A stretch of DNA of 64,000 nucleotides from Neurospora intermedia. Its lineage: Eukaryota > Ascomycota > Sordariomycetes > Sordariales > Sordariaceae. Below the pieces are notes generated by a model. That model was given only the letters and a program-made list of their open reading frames with translations. It searched no databases and was not told where the DNA came from. Location: contig BTPP01000004.1 of NCBI GenBank assembly GCA_037102815.1, positions 4,836,001-4,900,000 of the forward strand, in the 5' to 3' direction. Positions 22,425 to 34,120 of the stretch are shown piece after piece. The stretch's first letter is position 1; the number at the start of each line of letters is the position of its first letter. A program made the translations under genes and the position numbers.

Positions 22425-22497
22425 GTTATTAATAAGTACGGTAGTACGTAGGAGTATTCCTCCTAAGGTTGTAGGTTCCAATCCTATATTAATAATA
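22425..22497 (+). ncRNA. tRNA-like module in TE4 3' region
   Basis: A possible cloverleaf: acceptor TATTAAT pairs with ATTAATA; D-arm GTAC-GGTA-GTAC has a very short loop; anticodon arm TAGGA-GTATTCC-TCCTA is a perfect 5-bp stem with a 7-base loop and T at the U33 position; then AGGTT and T-arm GTAGG-TTCCAAT-CCTAT (five pairs including one G-T). ggttccaatcc is close to the pol III B box. The read-out anticodon ATT may be a RIP form of GTT. The small D-loop argues against a normal tRNA. It is antisense to TE4 genes and shared with TE2. Confidence 0.4.
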
Positions 22498-22614
22498 ATA
22501 GATATTACTAGGGATTTTTTCGTTTGGAATAATAATAAATAATACGGGCTATACTCTTCCTAGCGCTTTATTAATTTTTTACAATAAATTTAAATTATCT
22601 TCCCCTCCTATTTT
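22498..22614 (-). other. Spacer between tRNA-like module and minisatellite
   Basis: Inverted match to 17,990-18,100 of TE2. Nothing else recognised. Confidence 0.4.
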
Positions 22615-22985
22615 TTTATCCCGTTTAACATTTCTACTTTATATTTTATATTTATATTTTATATTTATATTTTATATTTTATATTTATATTTTACATTTA
22701 CGTTTTATATCTTTACTTTATATTTCTATTTTATATTTCCGCCTTATATCTTTATTCTATATCTTTACTTTTATATTATTATTTTATATTTCTATTTCGC
22801 ATTTTATATTTATATTTTACATTTACATTTTACATTTACATCTTATATCTCTACTTTATATCTTTACTTTTATATTTCTATTTTATATTTTACATCTACG
22901 TCTTATATTTACGTTTTACATTTTACATTTACATTTTACATTTATATTTTACATTTTATATTTACGTTTTACATTTCTATTTTAC
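22615..22985 (-). repeat. Minisatellite of TE4
   Basis: Pyrimidine-strand partner of 17,590-17,990: variants of tttata, tttaca and tttacg with interleaved tttatat. About 370 bp, again next to the chromodomain end. Confidence 0.8.
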
Positions 22986-23044
22986 GTCTCTTAATAATTA
23001 TTATTCTCCTACCTCTATTTAATTAATTTTTATCGACCTAATAA

Positions 23045-23230
23045 TCGGCCTACTACTAATACACTACTACTATATCTCCCTAGCTTCGTATTCCTTAAGG
23101 AGGTCCGGGCAATTTATATCTTCCTACAAAACTTACGAATTCTCATCGTCCGAATACCCCTTCTATTTAACCTAAAATTAATATTAATAACTAAATTTAC
23201 AATACTTTATAATTACTTCGACTTTATATT
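23045..23230 (-). pseudogene. Chromodomain relic of TE4
   Basis: Minus strand matches 17,370-17,540 of TE2 (for example the run from 23,090 to 23,160 is its reverse complement with few changes). It is the chromatin-targeting tail of the integrase. Interrupted by RIP stops. Confidence 0.75.
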
Positions 23231-23299
23231 AAATATTATCCTCCTTAATATTTATAATTTCCCCTCGCAGCGCCGCCGTAGTAGAATTTCTATAGTACG

Positions 23300-24385
23300 G
23301 CTCTAGTAGGGTAATAGGGAATATTAAATAGATATAGTAATATATAAGGAATATAAATTGGTAAATTATTTTTTTTTCCCTAACGACCTTAATAATCTAG
23401 AAGGGTCCTAAAAATTTATTTATTAATTTAGCGTTTGGGTAGCGTTATTTAATATATTTTATATTAAATAAAATTTAATTCCCAACGTCGAACTCCTTTA
23501 ATTTCCGAACTTTATTATATTATTTCGTATATTTTTAATTAACGATTTTTAAGGTTACTATAATTTCTAACCGTCTACAAAGTAATTCGTTAATCTACTT
23601 AATAGTTACTATAGGAAGGATTATCCTCTACCCTTATTCTAAGTCCGCCGGTCCCCAAAGATAATACCCAAAGAGTAATTCCAATAGGGATTTTCCGATA
23701 GCGGTATAAAAATAATTATTATACGTTTATTATACTAATATAATTTTTTCGGCCTAATTAGTCTACTTTATATTATAAAAGATTCGAAAATATAATTCTA
23801 AATTTTAATTCTACCTCTCTATTTATTTATCCGTTTAGGGGTACTAAACCGTATTAAAGCGTTTGTGAATATTTAAGAGTTTATAATAAATCTTCTAAAA
23901 TTAGTTCGTAAAAAGGTTACCTCTATCTAATATAATAGAATCCGGGAAGTTAAACTATTAAAAGATATTTCGTTAAAAGAAGAATATAAATTACCGAACG
24001 TTAATTATCTTTTACGTAGGGATATATAAAGTATATTTAGTAAAATAATTAATAATAATAAGAATTGTATTGTAGGTCTAATTAAATATAGGGTTAAATA
24101 ATTTTAATATTCCTATAATAAAATCGTACGAAATATTTTACTAAGGAATAGTTAGAATAGGTAGCGACCTTAATAACTTATATAATTAATAATTATAAAA
24201 TTTAGCCTTCTAGTACGCTAAATATTTACGGACGTATAATTTAACGTTAATTATAATAGTAGGTTAATAATAGAATTAATTAATATACTTTAACGTTTTC
24301 CTCTAACCCAAATACCCGGCCGTCGTTATATTATAATAGGTATAAAATAATTCGGCCTACATACGTTCTAGGACGTAGACCTAAT
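23300..24385 (-). pseudogene. Integrase relic of TE4
   Basis: Reverse complement of the TE2 integrase (16,211-17,300) over its full length, with the blocks in the same order on the minus strand: zinc-binding end near 24,330-24,200, DDE core about 24,130-23,700, C-terminal part near 23,500-23,300. The copies differ mainly by C/T and G/A. No intact frame. Confidence 0.8.
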
Positions 24386-24990
24386 ATCGATACTATAGAA
24401 TTCTATTTTCCCCTATCTTCTAATTTTTTATTCATTTCCTTCTTTCGTTATTCTTTTATATTTCTTCAATAATAAATAAATCCTCCTTTTATACTTCTAA
24501 TAATTATTATCCTAATAATAGTAATTATTCTTTATCCTTCCGTACTTTCGCTATTACTATATACCCGCCTATATTCTCTATTATAATACTTTTATTTTCC
24601 CTCCTTAATTTAGTAGTAGCCTTATTTATAAACCTTACCCTCTTCTTTATTACTCTATCCTTTTTACTATTATTTTTAATTTCTTTTCGCTTTTTCCCTT
24701 CCCTATTTACTTTGCCCTCTTCCTTCGAACCCTACCTTTCTTCCTACAATTTAATTTCTTTACCCCTTAATATTTAACCTTCTTCTATTTCGCTTATATT
24801 CTATTATTATTCCTTCTTTTCTACCGCTATCCTTTAAACCTCCTTCTCGATTAAAATTACCCGTTTTATTAGCGCTTTTAATATTTAATTTTCCTTTATC
24901 GCCCGGCCTTTTTCTTCGCTCCCTTTAATAATTTTTATTAATAAGTAATCGCCCCCTATTTTTAATTTTTTTCCTTATAATTATAATTTC
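24386..24990 (-). other. RNase H-integrase linker of TE4
   Basis: Counterpart of 15,641-16,210: long pyrimidine-rich stretches on the plus strand. Encodes a Lys/Glu-rich linker on the minus strand when stops are read through. Confidence 0.5.
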
Positions 24991-25500
24991 TTTAATAACC
25001 CGTCCGTCGGATTTAATTTTCCCGGTCGGTATTTAATCCCGAAATTATATACCACTAATTTTAACGTTTACTAATTCTACTTTATATTAACCCGCTCCTT
25101 ATTTTGAAAATATTATAAATTTAAATAATCTATAATTATTAAAAATAATTTATCTATATATAATAGGTATTACCTCTACGCTTTTAGCGCTCCTATAACT
25201 ATTAATAGTTCTCTATTCCTAACTTTATACTTTATTTCTTCCAGCGATTTTTTCCTCGAAAAAAAAATTATTAAGTACTATTTATTACTATATAATTATA
25301 TAAGAACCGCCCCAATTGCGAAGTTTAATATATTTATTTTTATTCGGATTTATAATATTAGGTCGAAGTAGTGTAATATAAGAGTTTCTTAAAATAACTT
25401 TTTAAATTCCGCGAATATTTCCTCCGCTTCCTTTATAAATTCGAATAGCCTCTATTTATTGCCCTTTAATAATTCCGTTAGGGGTATAGTTACTTTAGAA
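24991..25500 (-). pseudogene. RNase H relic of TE4
   Basis: Reverse complement of 15,100-15,630. This copy is not interrupted, so its junction with RT (around 25,490-25,560) shows what the TE3 insertion site in TE2 looked like. Stops and Asp-to-Asn changes as in TE2. Confidence 0.8.
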
Positions 25501-26265
25501 TATAATATTATAAAGCGTTAATAGAATTTTATAAATTTTAAGAAAATTTGGATATTATAAACGTTCGTTGGGGCCTCCTATTCTACGATTATTATAACCC
25601 TCTTTAAATCTATCGATATACCCTCCGGGGAAATAATATATCCTAAGAACGATACTCTCTTTATATAAAATTCGTACTTACCTAAATTTATATAGAAATT
25701 CCGATTTTATAATTATAAAAGGACTTTTTTAATATAATTAATATAATTTTCTTTATTCTTACTATAAATTAGGATATTATTAAAGTAAGTAATATATATT
25801 ATATTTATTAGCCCCGCTAACGTATTATTAATATATACTTAAAATATTATTAGCGTGTTTATTAACCCTATTAATATAATTAAAAATTTGTAGTATTTGT
25901 ACTTCGTACGAAAGGCCGTCTTCTCTTTATTTCCTTCTCGAATCCGAATTTTATAGTACGTATCCTTTAAATCTAATTTAATAAAGATTTTAGCTAATAA
26001 TAACCAATTTAAAATTTCCTAAATAAGGGGTAATATTATCCGATTCTTTTTTATAATTTTATTTAACGCTCTAAAATTAATATAGAGCCTTAATTTTCTA
26101 CCTTTCTTTAGAATAAAAATAATAGGGGCGTCTACTAGGCTAATAGAGGGACGAATCTATCCTTTCTAAAGTACTTCTATTAATTATTCGTATAATATTT
26201 TTAATTCTTTAATATTTAGTATATAAATCGGTCCTTAAAGCGCCGACTCCCCTTCGATTAAATTA
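25501..26265 (-). pseudogene. Reverse transcriptase relic of TE4
   Basis: Minus strand carries the same RT as TE2 but with its N-terminal part. The catalytic block is the reverse complement of 25,768-25,795 and reads as an aromatic residue followed by N-N in place of D-D. The KLDLKD-x-YY-x-IRI block is at about 25,985-25,925. The part upstream of 26,075 is absent from TE2. Confidence 0.85.
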
Positions 26266-26960
26266 ATATAATATTCTAACCGGTCGTATTAAGGTAGGGG
26301 TATAGCCGAAGTTTCGAATACCGATTGGAATTTTTTATACTCTAATGGAATAATCGGTTTAAGAACGGTAGGCCCGTTTTTGGTTTCCTTTAGTAATTCT
26401 AAGGGTTATAGTAGTATTAATTCTATAGGGGGTATTAAGGTAGGGTAAATACTATTAAACGCTACCCGAAAAACCTTTATTAGGGAAGTAAGGACCGGAG
26501 GCGTTTTGGCCGATTTTAGTATAATAAATAGGGTTGCGAATTCGGACGTTAAGGAAGAGGGGATTTTGAATAGGATATTCGTATATATAAGAGGGTAGAA
26601 ACCTTTTTTTACCCTTACTATTTCCCAGGGGTCTAATAGTAAAATTAAATCCTACTATAGCCCTACTAGGATAGTTATAATATTATATATTTCCTTCGCT
26701 AGTATTATACTCAATATAAAATTATTAGTTTTAATACGAAACCGAAACGATTATTACTACTAATTAATATTAGGGTTTTACTTGTAAAATTAAGGGTAAT
26801 TAAGAATAATTTCTATGGCCGGGGATTTAACTATAGTAAAAGTAATTCGCTTTATCCGTTTAGTACTATAGGAATTATATATTTTAATAAGATAGGTAAT
26901 CGTACTATATATAAGAATAAATTGAAAAGAGAAATTAATAAGACAATAGGGTACTAAATT
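26266..26960 (-). pseudogene. Protease region relic of TE4
   Basis: Lies between gag and RT on the minus strand, the position of the aspartic protease. It is inside the segment deleted from TE2 (TE4 26,075-27,487), so only this copy shows it. I could not identify a D-S/T-G triad. Confidence 0.4.
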
Positions 26961-28600
26961 AATTTTTACGTTTAATAAGAGTAAATACCTACTAATTAGG
27001 TTTAATTCCGCGCCCGAATCTATTAACCCTCGCGTATTCCGCTAATTTCTATAAATCTTTATTAATAACTTTATTTCTAAGTATAATTATAATTTACTTA
27101 TATTATCCTAAACGGTTACAGCGGCCGCTTTAACTATAATTAATTTAACGTTCGTTCTATATAAAGGGGTATTTATAGGGATAGTATAATTCTATATTAA
27201 ATAGCCGATTTAACTGTAATTATAATAAATTCGGTTTTAGTATACTATTATAAAATAACCCGTTATACTATATTCGTAGTAGGTATTCGGTAGCTTCGAT
27301 TAAATATAACGGCTATATATATAATTTGTTTAGCGATAAAGGGAATAAATAAGATTAGAATTTATTTAAAAAATAGTAGGGGGGTAATAGGGAAAATCGG
27401 AGGGGTTAATACTATAGGACGACGGAGGAGGGATATTCGTAGAGGAAATAAAAGGATATAAAAACGAAAAAGACGGTGGAATATACTTTAAAAATATCTA
27501 ATTTTAGCAATATAATATAAACGGTTCAATATTCTCTAGGCCTTCTAGCTATTCTACATATACTATTACTTTATTTATTATATTAATATTAGTTATTGAG
27601 AGGATACTTTATTTAAAAAGGGGGTACAACCGGTTAGCCTACGTAACGACCCGAGTATATTCCAGTTAGTCGTATAATAAATTAAATTCTTCAGTATAAT
27701 AATAATTATAAAAGTTACGAACAATTTTTAAAGCGCCTTATTATATACGTTCGAACTTATTAAGAGTAGATCGTTTAATAGTTTAAATATTATTATTATA
27801 TTCGGTTTTTAAGAAGGTATAGAGGTTGCTCTATATAGGCGTATTATAAATAGTATTATACCCGGGTTTATTATAAAGAGTTAATATATATTTAATTTAT
27901 ATATTTTTAGGATTACTTTTAATATAATTAATAATAAACGAAAGGGAAGTACGGGGGTATTTTTGAAAGTACGTATCGATATTATAGAAATAGTTCCGTA
28001 GTTATAAGAAATTTTCATTAGTAAATTTAGTAATATTATATTTGGGGCGGTATTTAATATAGGCTAGCGTAATTATAGTTAGTAAAGGGGTAATTACAAT
28101 AATAGCCGCCGACGAAGGAATAGTAAAGGGAGGTATAATAGAAATATAAATCTAATTATAGAAGAAGTAATTTTAGTAACGGAATTTAGCGGGGATAGGG
28201 GGGTAATTTCTTATTAAATTTTATTTAGCGAGGCTTACGAAAATAAATTAATTTTATTAGGATATATATAAAGGGAAATAATTAAAGAGAAGTTTAATTA
28301 TAATAAACTAGAATTCGAATAATTATTATTTACGTACGAATTCGTCGGTTTCCGAAATTTAGGGATACGAATAGGGAGTTTAAGGCAGCGTAGGGGGGTA
28401 ATTTTCGTTATTACTTTCTTCAATAGACTCTATAGTAGGTTAATACTATTATAAAGAAAGCGGAGGAGGTTAAATCGTTTTAATTATAATAATTATAAGG
28501 GTAGTAATATAAGAAGGGTAAAGAGTAATTTCGGCGGTACGAGAAATAGACCGGCCGCTATATATATATATTTTAATAGTATCGGCTCAATTCCCGGAAG
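26961..28600 (-). pseudogene. gag relic of TE4
   Basis: Same sequence as TE1 1-1660 with scattered transitions. The minus-strand frame is broken by many stops. Assigned by position after the 5' LTR. Confidence 0.5.
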
Positions 28601-28614
28601 AAGAGCTATTAATT

Positions 28615-28954
28615 TATTAGGAATATAGGCGAAAGGTAGGCTAAAGTGACTACGGTCGTAGCTATACGTAAGGGGTAGTAAATTAGGGGTTAATTTAAAG
28701 ATATATTAATAATTACCGACTATAATAAACTACGTTTCGTTAAACCTCTTTTATACCTATACAAACTCTATTTATCCGCTAATGAGCGTTATAGAATCCT
28801 ATATTAATTTAGTACCCCGACGCAGTGCCGGATTATCCTTCCCGCGAGCCCGACCCGATATAGGCGCTGCCGTTGTTAGTCTACTACTTCGGCCGACGGA
28901 GTGGAGCAGCAACCGTTAGAGTACTTCAGTACGCAAACTCTTAGCCTCCTAACA
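28615..28954 (-). repeat. 5' LTR of TE4 (340 bp)
   Basis: On the minus strand starts TGTTAGGAGGC with the intact TG, and ends CCTAATA. This is the least mutated outer end of the family. The bases just outside (28,955-28,959, actag) would be the target duplication, but the other side is lost. Confidence 0.9.
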
Positions 28955-29580
28955 ACTAGCAATAAATAAATTATTAATATATACTATAATATAAATATAT
29001 CCTTTAATAAATACCCTATCGTCCGTACTAAAGAATAAAAAACCGAACTATTTTAAAAAGGTAAATAGCATATTATATTAAATTCGTAGCGACTACTTTA
29101 GGCCGTATAATACTTTATTAAATCGGTATACGAAATTCTTATTTTAATTAAAGCCCGGGGGTTATTCTATATAAATCTCTTTATTAATTAAACCGTAAAG
29201 AAAGGCCGTTTATATATCTATTTATTCGAATTCTAAATTGAATACAGCGGTAATAGCAAAAATAAACTTATAATTTATAGGTTTAATTACAACCGCGAAC
29301 GTTTTATTATAATTAATACCTTCTTATTATTTAAAGCCCCTTACTACCCATTAAGCCTTATAGTAGGTAATTTCACTATTTATACCTATTTTAATCTTAT
29401 AAACCTATTTTCCTAAAAGAATACGGCGGCCGATAGGTTTAAACACCAAACTCTATATTTTATTATATACTAAGGAATTATATTTACTATTTATTATTTA
29501 CTTCCAACTTAGTTAGTACGGGTTTTATAGCGCTTATCGGTAGGTTTTGGGTTCGAAAAATATATTATTATTTATAATAA
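28955..29580 (-). pseudogene. Copia reverse transcriptase relic of TE5, cut by TE4
   Basis: Homologous to TE6 58,590-59,095 on the other strand. The sequence 28,975-29,040 is the reverse complement of 59,041-59,100, including the YINN block (family YVDD). The frame ends directly at the TE4 LTR, consistent with TE4 having inserted into this RT. Stops throughout. Confidence 0.8.
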
Positions 29581-31200
29581 TACTAACTAATATATAAAGT
29601 AAAGAAATAATAGTATTAAGGGTAAGTACCGAAGGCAGTAACGTTTACAATTCGGGGTAACGATTAATAATTTTTTAAATATACTATTAATTATAGAAGT
29701 AAAGGTCGCCTCTAACTATAATTATATTTTTAATTAATAAAAGTAATAATAATACTAATAATAATAGTAAGGATAGTAGCGCTAATAATAGTAGCAGCTC
29801 TTAAGTTTTACTAATATTAAAGGAATTCGGCTATTTAGGTATATCCGATTCTCCCCCTAGCTAAATAGGCGAACTATCGTTAACTCCCTTAGGATATAAT
29901 ATTCCCCTAGAATATAAAGCTCCCCTAAAATATAAAGCTCCCCCAACTTCAAAATTAACTACCGGTAGGATATATAATTTAATTCCGCACCCGCCAGCGG
30001 CCGTAGAATAATTAAAAATAGTATAGTCCGTAATATAAGGAAATTATTTATTAAAGACTATATTATTAATAGTAATAACCCGGTTATTTTTAGTAAGTAT
30101 AATATAATTCCAGGAGCCGTTATAGCCTAATAAACGGTAAAGTACCCTAATAAGATTAAACTTTCCTTAGAAAAACTTTCCAATTAAATAATAGAACCTA
30201 AATAAACCTAATACCCGTAAATAGAATAGGTCGGGTTTATCGCCAAACTAAACTTCGTAGGGGGTTCTATTAATAATAGAATTTAATAAGCGATTTCTTA
30301 AATATATAACCGATTAAACTAAATAAAGCTAATATTTAGGAGAAAATCCAATTTAATAAAGGAGAATAATAATTCGTTCTAATAATATACTATTTAACTA
30401 TTCGGCTATATTATTCTATTAATACTACTTAATAATTATATAATATAATATAATATAATAATTATAATACTATACCTTTAATACCTCGTTAGAATTCTCC
30501 TTAGCTTAATTTAAATATATATTAAGAACTTTACGCTCCGTCGTCTTGTAATAATTAACCCAACGAATAAATACTTTATATAAATCTAACCTTCTTTTAA
30601 AAGTATAAACCTATATAAATTATATAAAGTTATTTATAATAACCAACTAATAATATTCTTTATTCGCATTATTCAAAGTAAGCGGACTAATAATATTTAT
30701 ATATACCTATTCTAACGGTTGTATACTATAGCGGATAGTACTAATATAAGGAATTTATTTTAATCGACCGGCGGTATAATTTTTATAGAAGTATACCGTT
30801 TTAATAAGCTTTATACTTATAAATATTATTTATAGTACTCGCAAATTCCCTTTATTAAAATAGCCCAAACGATAATACTATAATTATATAACTTTATTAA
30901 ATAAGTAATATACTTTTAAAATAATACCGGTAGCAACGGAATAAACTACTTAATTAAGGAAATATAACCCCCCAACTTTAAATCCTAAAAAGCGAAGTTA
31001 GTTACCCGAATAGGCGGTTAAGCGACCGTCCCGGGCCGTAATATTATAAGAAATACTAACCTTCTAGAATTAGAATATAGAAATAAAATTATAGGTAATT
31101 GTAGGGTATAAATATATATTAACTAATAGTAAATAATCCGGCTTACTATTTAAAACTATCCATATTTTAAAAGTACTAATATAAATTAATATAAATAAAA
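29581..31200 (-). pseudogene. Copia integrase and linker relic of TE5
   Basis: Aligns inverted with TE6 56,950-58,560: for instance 29,880-29,990 (the repeated PxEYKA-like cctaaaatataaagctcc segment) and 30,290-30,330. The linker is rich in short Ser/Asn runs. The catalytic core lies about 30,300-30,950. Identification depends on TE6 and on order in the element. Confidence 0.65.
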
Positions 31201-33095
31201 TATTACTAATTCCTAATATTAGTAAATTATTATATAACCTAAGCGAAACAAAATTGCCTCTACAAATAAAATAATTAATAATATTTATATTTAGGATATA
31301 AAATTCCTTTAGGGAATTTAGAAATCTATCCGCACCTACTATAGTAAATAGGGTAATAATAATTAAATTAAGGGAAAATCCTATAAAGGGTATAATAATA
31401 GTAGTAAATTATATACTAAATACTACTACTACATCCAACTATTCTAAAAATAGTTTAATACTAATTAATTTAAACTAGTTCAGACAAATAGCAAAACGGA
31501 GGGATCCCTAATAATAGCGCTTAGCCGGTAATTCGTCGGATTCACTAATAAATAATAAATTATTAATCTCTATATTAAAAGTATTTAAATTAGCATTTCC
31601 AACTAATAAATAATTATATTATTACTTATCGGTAGAACTACTAATTCTCGGATCCTTTACAATGTATTTTCCTAAACGCAACCCCTTAAATTACTTACGT
31701 AATTCAAAGTATAGTTTAAAATAATAATTATTACTATATTTCGGATCTTTATAAACGCTATAAGGGGACTAAGTAATCTTTCGTTTAAATCCTTTTATAA
31801 TAACTACTTTAATAATATAAAAGACCTTTTCCTCGGTCTAATTTATATATTCAATCTTAAATATTTATACTTTAAATAGTACTTCGGATAGGGTAAAACC
31901 TACGTTAGAGATTTTTCTATTAATTCGAATAAATAGAAACTAATTATTTTAGAAAAGGTTATCCCTAAATTAATAATACTAATTGCCTAATTTATATAGG
32001 AAGCGTAAAATTAAAAATAATTCGGGGATCCTTAATAATTTATTAAATTGAATTATATTATTATAAATTTCAATATAGGCTTTATAATAGTTATTAACGC
32101 TATTATATTAGGAAAACGAAATAATCTCCTATTTCCAGACTAATTTCTAGTAAATAAATTCCGTTTATCTACTAATATAAACTTTCTCGGCTAAGCGCTA
32201 AAGTACCTAATAAATTATATAAATTAATTCTAAAGGCGGTTCGGGTTCTTCAAAGAATAAACAAATAACCCTATTAATAAATATATAAATAATTCTAATA
32301 AACTACAACTAATAAATACCCTAATTAATATAGAATGTATAGTAGTTACTATCTTTCTAAAGAAGGCCTTATAACAGAAGTTCATCTCTAATAAGGGCCG
32401 CCCCAAAACTAATAATACGAATATAATTACAAACGGCCTAATCCTATTTTACCTATTATTTAATATCCTTTAAGACTAATATTTTTTTATAGCCGGTAAT
32501 ATTTAAAATAAGACCTATAGTTACTAGTATTTTATAATTTAGAAATTTGGAATAAATCTTAAGCGTTAAAATATAAGAATTAGGACGCGGTAGGTAGTAA
32601 AATTAAAATAACTAAAAAGCCCCAAATATCTAAAAGGCTCAATAGTAATAATAATAATAATAATAATAGTAATTAGGAAGAATAATACAAAAATAATTTT
32701 AATAGAAATAAAAAAGACGGGTCTTTGATATTTATAAAAAATATATTTAATAGTACCGAAATAATTTCTTCTATTAAATATAAGAAATTAGATCGGTTTA
32801 AATATTTTTTAAATATAGATGGTTTAACTCGGGGCTATAAATTATATCGGTAGTATTTACAAACTCAGTAATAGTAACTATAGGTTTTAGTTTCGGAATA
32901 TTCGGTAGTCGGACGGTTATTGAAATTCTCGGATTTTAATATCGTATTTCAAATATAATTCTAAATTCTAAATTAATCTAAGGTAAATAGAATTATAGTA
33001 AGGAATTTAATTATAATAAATCGATTTTAGTATTTTACTATAGTAGTAGCGATTTAGTATATTTCTAGTATTTTAAATTTTAGGTAGCTAAAATT
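31201..33095 (-). pseudogene. Copia gag-protease relic of TE5
   Basis: Minus strand matches TE6 40,200-40,918 and 55,790-56,950. This uninterrupted copy shows the sequence into which the LINE TE7 inserted in TE6 (here near 32,330). gag forms the particle; no zinc knuckle was recognised after RIP. Confidence 0.6.
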
Positions 33096-33099
33096 AAGG

Positions 33100-33510
33100 T
33101 AATTTAGAATATATAGGTCCAAATACAGTCCCAATAGTAGTCCATACACAATCTTAGCGCTACAAGCGCGGCGGTCTCTAGTAACTATAAAGTCCCAATT
33201 TTAGCGCGTATAAGAGGAAGTTATTGCAGAGTAAAAATAAGAAGAGTAATAGAAAGATAAGAAGGATATCTAAATTTAAATTAAGGGTAAACAAGGATTT
33301 TAATATACGTATAGCTACCAGGCTTATAACCTATTAAAGTGAAGCGAGATATTACGAGGGTAAGCAAGTATAGTAGTAAACTTATTAATTAAAGATAAAG
33401 AGAAAGAGAAAGAGAGAGGGAGAAAGAAGGAGGGTAAAGATATATACAAGAGATGAAACGTAAGCGAGTAAGTTATCCATATATAGATCGAAAATGCCAA
33501 GCATTCAACA
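33100..33510 (-). repeat. 5' LTR of TE5 (about 411 bp)
   Basis: Inverted match to 39,722-40,137. On the minus strand it starts TGTTGAATGCTTGG. Compared with the TE6 LTR it shows C-to-T at CpA in most of its length (TE6 ttcaccaccacact, here tttactactatact), but the outer 70 bp are spared. The inner boundary is approximate. Confidence 0.85.
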
Positions 33511-33523
33511 GTAATAATAGTCT

Positions 33524-33541
33524 TTATCGTTGTCGTTGTCA

Positions 33542-33600
<59 letters not shown>

Positions 33601-33612
33601 ATTATCGTTGTT

Positions 33613-33651
<39 letters not shown>

Positions 33652-33652
33652 A

Positions 33653-33684
<32 letters not shown>

Positions 33685-33685
33685 A

Positions 33686-33784
<99 letters not shown>

Positions 33785-33786
33785 AT
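33524..33786 (+). repeat. (GTTGTC)n microsatellite, about 43 units
   Basis: Hexamer array with a few variant units (attgtc, gttatc, gttgttgtt). It starts 14 bp from the TE5 LTR end. Long Asp-Asn, Thr, Arg-Cys and Ser-Leu frames across it are artefacts. Confidence 0.95.
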
Positions 33787-33837
33787 GAAAAGGTTGGAGT
33801 TGGGAGAGTTGGGGAGTTGATGGAACTTTGGCATTTT

Positions 33838-33931
33838 GAACTCTTTTTCTCTCTACTTCTCTCTCTTTCTCTCTCTCTCTTTCTCTCTCTTTCTTTCCCT
33901 CTCCTTCCTTTTCCCAAACCTTTTCTTTTCC
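33838..33931 (+). repeat. Pyrimidine (CT-rich) tract
   Basis: Nearly pure C/T, mostly ctctctt units. Such tracts occur in fungal core promoters, but no gene start follows closely. Confidence 0.7.
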
Positions 33932-34015
33932 ATCGTCCCTTCCTAATAAGGAAGTCTCATCAACTCAGACTAACGTTTTGAGTGCAGCCAATCAAAGCCT
34001 AGGAATCTACCTACA

Positions 34016-34120
34016 ACGGTTATTCTGAATTGAACGGTTTCTTTGAAGTGTACGGTTATTTTGAGGGTTACGGATATCGCCGTTCTGTAACGGTTTTTTC
34101 CATAGCACGGTTTTCTAGCT
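34016..34120 (+). repeat. Six-copy 18-bp repeat built on ACGGTT
   Basis: ACGGTT (once ACGGAT) begins at 34,016, 34,034, 34,052, 34,070, 34,090 and 34,107, a spacing of 18, 18, 18, 20 and 17 bases. The bases between are loosely similar (attctgaattga, tctttgaagtgt, attttgagggtt). AACGGTT-like sites resemble Myb-type binding sites; that function is inference. Confidence 0.6.

Larger units (their letters stand above)
21241..28954 (-). mobile_element. TE4: gypsy chromovirus, third copy, 3' end missing
   Basis: Read on the minus strand from its 5' LTR (28,615-28,954): gag, protease region, RT, RNase H, linker, integrase, chromodomain, minisatellite, tRNA-like module, T tract. It stops where the 3' LTR of TE2 begins, lacking the last ~1.6 kb and its own 3' LTR. 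It is the longest copy of this family for gag-pol, without the 1.4 kb deletion of TE2. Its 5' LTR abuts copia TE5 within the RT of TE5. Confidence 0.85.
28955..33510 (-). mobile_element. TE5: Ty1/copia element, 5' part
   Basis: Minus-strand copia element of the same family as TE6: 5' LTR 33,100-33,510, gag, integrase, then RT, which breaks off at 28,955 just past the YINN box at the TE4 LTR. The end of RT, RNase H and the 3' LTR are missing. It is heavily RIPed up to about 33,440, with the outer 70 bp of its LTR nearly unmutated. Confidence 0.85.

Noticed and set aside
33324-33917. Long open frames of repeated Asp-Asn, Thr, Arg-Cys or Ser-Leu on both strands
   Set aside because: They are translations of the (GTTGTC)n array and the CT tract; a hexamer repeat without stops is open in most frames.
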